NCBI GenBank assembly: GCA_964650405.1
Contig: CAZYTO010000256.1
Span: 1-8,423 of the forward strand
Direction of reading: 5' to 3'
Origin: CAZYTO01 sp964650405
Lineage (GTDB): Bacteria; Acidobacteriota; Thermoanaerobaculia; Gp7-AA8
DNA: 8,423 bases
Made by a program: the position numbers and the translations under genes. Positions 5,412 through 8,423 of the stretch are shown here, piece by piece. The notes beneath the pieces were generated by a model that had not been told where the DNA came from, searched no databases, and saw only the letters and a program-made list of their open reading frames with translations. The stretch's first letter is position 1; every line of letters starts with the position of its first letter.

Positions 5412-7223
5412 ATGAAACTCACCCCGTTTGCCAAGGTTTTCCTCACTCTCGTCATCCTCGGGGTCCTTGGCTATGTCGGCTATCACTACCGCGATACGCT
5501 CATTCCCGGCCGCGCCGGGCAGAGCTCCGTGACGCCGTCGAAGGTCGATCTTCCGGCCGGCCCGGATACCCCTGGCTCGGTCAATGCCACCTACAAAGTC
5601 CCCGGCACGAAGGCCGGCTGCACGGATCAATCCGAGGTGCGGATGAACGTGTGGGCGTGGAACGCCCAGATGGGTCTCATGGCCGCCACGGGCGGAAAGC
5701 AGGCTACCGACGGATCGCTCATGTGCGACGGCAAGGTCAACCTGCAGCTCCTCCGTGAAGACGATTCCGGCAAGATGCAGGAGAACCTCACCGCCTTCGC
5801 CACCGCCCTGAAGAACGGCCAGGGGAATCCGAAGGACGGCGTGCACTTCGTGTCCATCATGGGCGACGGCGCGCCGGCGTTTCTCAAGGGCCTCAACGAC
5901 GTCCTCGGCAAGAAGCTCGGTACGGAATACGAGGCGCGGATCGTCGGCTCGTCAGGCTACTCGCGCGGCGAGGACAAGTTCATGGGTCCTGCCGAGTGGA
6001 AGAGCAACCCGTCGTCGTCGAAAGGCGGCGTCTGCGCCGGCGTGCTGCGTGACGGTGACTGGAACATCGCCCAGAAGTGGCTCGGCGACAACGGCCTGCG
6101 CAACAACCCCGACGAGCACACATGGGACCCCGACGCCCTCAACTGGGTGGCCGCCGACACGTACGTCGACGCGGCCAAGAAGTACGTCGAGGGCTACAGC
6201 GAGGAGCGTCCCGTCGTCCGAAACGGCAAGCCGACCGGCGAGAAGAAGCGCGTCACGGTCGAATCGGTCGTGACCTGGACCCCCGGCGACGTGACCGTGG
6301 CCCAGGGAAAGGGCGGCATCGTCTCCATCGTCTCCACGCGCGAGTACAGCTCGCAGATGCCGGACGTGATCATCGGCATCGACAAGTGGATGAAGGACAA
6401 CCGGCCCACGGTCGAGCACATGCTGACGGCGATGATGCAGGGCGGCGATGCCGTGAAGGGCAACCGCCAGGCCCTCGAGCACGCCGCCAAGGTGAGCGCC
6501 GAGGTCTATCACGAGGAGTCGCAGGAGTACTGGCTCCGGTACTTCCAGCCGGTTACGGAGAAGGACAAGACGGGCATGGAAGTCTCGCTCGGCGGTTCGT
6601 ACGTGAACAACCTCGCCGACAACATGCTGCTTTTCGGCCTCGTGCCGGGATCGTCGGACCTCCTGGCCGCGACGTATACGAAGTTCGGCGACCTCGATGT
6701 GCAGCAGTATCCGAAGCTGATGCCTGACTATCCGAGGATCGACCGTGTCCGCGACGCCTCGTACGTCAAGGACATCGCCGGCAGCTCCACGCAGATGGCG
6801 TCGGCTCCGGCCGTCGAGGCCCAGAAGCCGAAGTACGACCCCACGGCGGCCAGCAGCCCGAAGGCCGCCGTCGTTGGCCGCCGCTCCTGGGCCATCGAGT
6901 TCGACTCGGGCCGGGCCACGTTCACGCCGCAGGCGCAGCAGACGCTCGACGAGCTCTCCCGCGAGCTGCTCGTGGCCGGCGGTACGCTCATCCAGGTCCA
7001 CGGCCACACCGACAGCGCCGGCAACGCCGACGCGAACCAGCGGCTCTCCGAGGATCGCGCCTTCGCGGTGAAGCAGTGGCTGATGCAGAAGTCGTCGGTC
7101 AACTTCCCCTCGGAGCGCATCAGCGTGCACGCCCACGGAGCCACGAACCCCATCGCCCCGAATTCCACCGCCGAGGGAAGGGCCAAGAACCGCCGCGTGG
7201 AGATCGTGCTCGTGAGCGGATGA
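5412..7223 (+). CDS. Membrane-anchored ABC substrate-binding protein fused to OmpA-like peptidoglycan-binding domain
   Basis: A 603-residue fusion. Residues 6-24 (FAKVFLTLVILGVLGYVGY) are an N-terminal membrane helix without a lipobox. Residues about 45-450 form a solute-binding domain of the nitrate/taurine/phosphate-like type 2 fold (NVWAWNAQMGLMAATGG, GDWNIAQKWLGDNG, GGSYVNNLADNMLLFGL). Residues 455-489 are an Ala/Pro/Ser linker. Residues 490-603 are an OmpA C-terminal domain: HGHTDSAGNAD, LSEDRAFAVKQWL and KNRRVEIVL, with Asp534 and Arg549 at the spacing of the diaminopimelate-binding pair. It should sit in the periplasm, tied to the inner membrane and to the cell wall. ATG at 5412 is set by AGGAGG 4 bases upstream. 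It is followed by the permease and ATPase genes, which supports a transporter role. Substrate unknown: the phosphate label given to relatives is not established by anything seen here. Confidence 0.92.
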   Translation: MKLTPFAKVFLTLVILGVLGYVGYHYRDTLIPGRAGQSSVTPSKVDLPAGPDTPGSVNATYKVPGTKAGCTDQSEVRMNVWAWNAQMGLMAATGGKQATDGSLMCDGKVNLQLLREDDSGKMQENLTAFATALKNGQGNPKDGVHFVSIMGDGAPAFLKGLNDVLGKKLGTEYEARIVGSSGYSRGEDKFMGPAEWKSNPSSSKGGVCAGVLRDGDWNIAQKWLGDNGLRNNPDEHTWDPDALNWVAADTYVDAAKKYVEGYSEERPVVRNGKPTGEKKRVTVESVVTWTPGDVTVAQGKGGIVSIVSTREYSSQMPDVIIGIDKWMKDNRPTVEHMLTAMMQGGDAVKGNRQALEHAAKVSAEVYHEESQEYWLRYFQPVTEKDKTGMEVSLGGSYVNNLADNMLLFGLVPGSSDLLAATYTKFGDLDVQQYPKLMPDYPRIDRVRDASYVKDIAGSSTQMASAPAVEAQKPKYDPTAASSPKAAVVGRRSWAIEFDSGRATFTPQAQQTLDELSRELLVAGGTLIQVHGHTDSAGNADANQRLSEDRAFAVKQWLMQKSSVNFPSERISVHAHGATNPIAPNSTAEGRAKNRRVEIVLVSG

Positions 7224-7228
7224 CGCGG

Positions 7229-7352
7229 AAGAGTGCCGAGTGCGGAGTGCCGAGTGCCGAGGAGGCATGAGGCAGCTCACGTACTCGGCACTCACTCGGC
7301 ACTCGGCACTCACTCGGCACTCGGCACTCGGCACTCGGCACTCGGCACTCTT
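7229..7352. repeat. Inverted array of 7-base words (gagtgcc / actcggc)
   Basis: The left arm 7229-7262 reads aagagtgccgagtgcggagt and onward. The right arm 7283-7352 is the reverse complement word in tandem: actcggc units interrupted by two short actc units, ending cactcggcactctt. The outer ends match exactly (aagagtgccgag against ctcggcactctt). The spacer is about 20 bases. The array starts 5 bases after the SBP-OmpA stop and ends 4 bases before the permease ATG, so it occupies the whole intergenic space, including where a ribosome site would lie. In RNA it would form a long GC-rich hairpin between two genes of one operon. Confidence 0.92.
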
Positions 7353-7356
7353 AGCG

Positions 7357-8145
7357 ATGAATAGTCCCGCCGTCGACGCCTTCCTTCCCAACCGCGCCAT
7401 CTCACCCGCGGTGTGGAAGATCCTGCTCATCGGTGAAGCGGCCATGGCCATTGCGCTGTGGTGGCTGCTGCCGCTGCAGATCGTACCGAAGCCGGGCGAA
7501 GTGCTCGTGGCCCTGCGCGGCCTGTGGATGGAGGGGCTGGGGCGCGAGCTGATCGTCAGCTTCATCCTGAACCTTCAGGCCATCGCCTGGACGGTGATCA
7601 TCTCGCTCGCACTCTCCTACCTGACCGTCCTTCCCGCCTTTCGCCCCGTGGCGGCGGCGATCTCCAAGGGCCGCTTCCTCGGACTCATCGGTCTCACCCT
7701 CATCTTCACCCTCACCGTCGGCGGCGGTCACAAGCTCAAGCTCTCCCTCCTCGTCTTCGGCATGACGGTCTTCTTCGTCACGTCGATGGCCGCCGTCATC
7801 GCGGAGCTGCCGAAGGAGCGGTTCGATCACGCCCGGACGCTGGGAATGAGCGAGTGGCGGGTGGTGTGGGAGGTGGTGGTCCTGGGCACGGCCGACGAGG
7901 CCTTCGAGGTGCTGCGACAGAACGCCGCCATCGGCTGGATGATGCTGACCCTGGTGGAAAGCATCTCCCGCGCCGAGGGGGGGGTCGGGGCCATGCCCCT
8001 CAACCCGAACAAGCACTTCCACCTGGCGGAAGTCTTCGCCATCCAGATCGTCATCCTGCTCGTGGGCATGGGGCAGGACTACGCGATCGGTCTCATCCGA
8101 AACATCACCTGCCCGTATGCCACTTTGACCCTGGAGCGGCGATGA
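7357..8145 (+). CDS. ABC transporter permease (TauC/SsuC/NrtB-like, BPD_transp_1 family)
   Basis: A 262-residue inner-membrane protein with about six hydrophobic segments (22-40, 72-93, 104-122, 128-150, 185-203, 224-245). The cytoplasmic loop at 154-190 (ERFDHARTLGMSEWRVVWEV onward) is the EAA-type loop that contacts the ATPase, with Gly163 at the conserved place. The tail SRAEGGVGAMPLN matches the usual SEGGIGA-like segment of this family. I chose ATG 7357 because everything upstream in frame is translated repeat. No Shine-Dalgarno precedes it. An in-frame ATG at 7267, preceded by AGGAGG at only 1 base, would add 30 residues of repeat-encoded sequence and is less likely. The stop overlaps the ATPase start (ATGA), so the two are translationally coupled. 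The substrate depends on the upstream binding protein. Confidence 0.92.
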   Translation: MNSPAVDAFLPNRAISPAVWKILLIGEAAMAIALWWLLPLQIVPKPGEVLVALRGLWMEGLGRELIVSFILNLQAIAWTVIISLALSYLTVLPAFRPVAAAISKGRFLGLIGLTLIFTLTVGGGHKLKLSLLVFGMTVFFVTSMAAVIAELPKERFDHARTLGMSEWRVVWEVVVLGTADEAFEVLRQNAAIGWMMLTLVESISRAEGGVGAMPLNPNKHFHLAEVFAIQIVILLVGMGQDYAIGLIRNITCPYATLTLERR

Positions 8146-8423
8146 CGGCTTCCTGCCAGTACGAGTACCACGAGACGCTGCTCAAGGTGAGCGGCGTGAG
8201 CCACGGCTATGCCGATCAGGTCGTGCTGCGCGACGTGAGCTTCGAGATCCGCAACATCACCCGGCCCAACCAGACCACGGGCCAGGTGGTGGCGCTCCTC
8301 GGGCCGTCGGGGATGGGGAAGTCCACCCTCTTCCGCATCATGGCCGGCCTCATGGCCCCGGCCGCGGGCTCGGTGGCGGTGGGCGCCGACGCCAAACTTG
8401 TGGAGCCGGGCATGGTCGGCGTC
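8142..8423 (+). CDS. ABC transporter ATP-binding protein, 3' end outside window
   Basis: 94 residues of an ABC ATPase. Tyr23 in SHGYADQVVLRDVSFEI is the likely A-loop aromatic, and the Walker A motif GPSGMGKST is at 54-62, followed by LFRIMAGLMAPAAGSV. An extra hydrophilic stretch (RNITRPNQTTGQ, 37-48) sits between the first strands, longer than in most importer ATPases. The Q-loop, signature and Walker B motifs lie beyond the window, so completeness is not known. The start ATG overlaps the permease stop by 4 bases. It would drive the permease and the SBP-OmpA protein. Confidence 0.95.
   Translation, partial: MTASCQYEYHETLLKVSGVSHGYADQVVLRDVSFEIRNITRPNQTTGQVVALLGPSGMGKSTLFRIMAGLMAPAAGSVAVGADAKLVEPGMVGV

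Noticed and set aside
7229..7352. CRISPR array or phage attachment site
   Set aside because: There are no spacers of CRISPR length and no integrase. The structure is a pair of inverted short-word tandem arrays.
5952..7565. 537-codon minus-strand open frame
   Set aside because: It is antisense to the SBP-OmpA gene and the repeat array. Its His/Arg/Val-rich composition and translated repeats mark it as a shadow frame.

Overview
The window is GC-rich and reads as ordinary bacterial chromosome from a Gram-negative (diderm) organism: it encodes an OmpA-type peptidoglycan-binding domain, a secreted c-type cytochrome and tRNAs with an encoded CCA end. The mix of short intergenic tandem-repeat words with large uncharacterised secreted proteins resembles uncultured Acidobacteriota or similar soil phyla, but nothing here proves the phylum. 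A run of 10 Ns (2902-2911) shows this is a draft or metagenome scaffold.

Left part (1-1671): the 3' end of an unrecognised gene (+), a convergent Rossmann-fold NAD(P)-binding protein (-), two tRNA genes on the minus strand (Trp-CCA, then Phe-GAA, each with unusual bases), and a small stand-alone cyclic-nucleotide-binding domain protein (-) split by a one-base frameshift in a short C run.

Middle part (1672-3525): a large secreted repeat-type protein (-), interrupted by the assembly gap and bordered on both sides by arrays of one short word (agcgacc-like) in opposite orientations, then a small exported class I cytochrome c (-).

Right part (3526-8423): a probable envelope-associated gene neighbourhood. 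A Pro-rich/coiled-coil protein (+) converges on a membrane-anchored helical protein (-), with a large inverted repeat between them. Divergent from the latter runs an ABC transporter operon: a membrane-anchored substrate-binding-protein/OmpA fusion, a TauC/SsuC-like permease and an ABC ATPase that runs off the window. The SBP/OmpA fusion should be held in the inner membrane by its N-terminal helix and to peptidoglycan by its C-terminal domain while presenting a solute-binding domain to the permease. The transported substrate and the role of the two flanking helical proteins cannot be read from the sequence. This ABC-OmpA locus is the best candidate for a poorly described system.

Almost every gene boundary carries a different short-word repeat or inverted repeat. 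No stretch over 300 bases lacks a gene.
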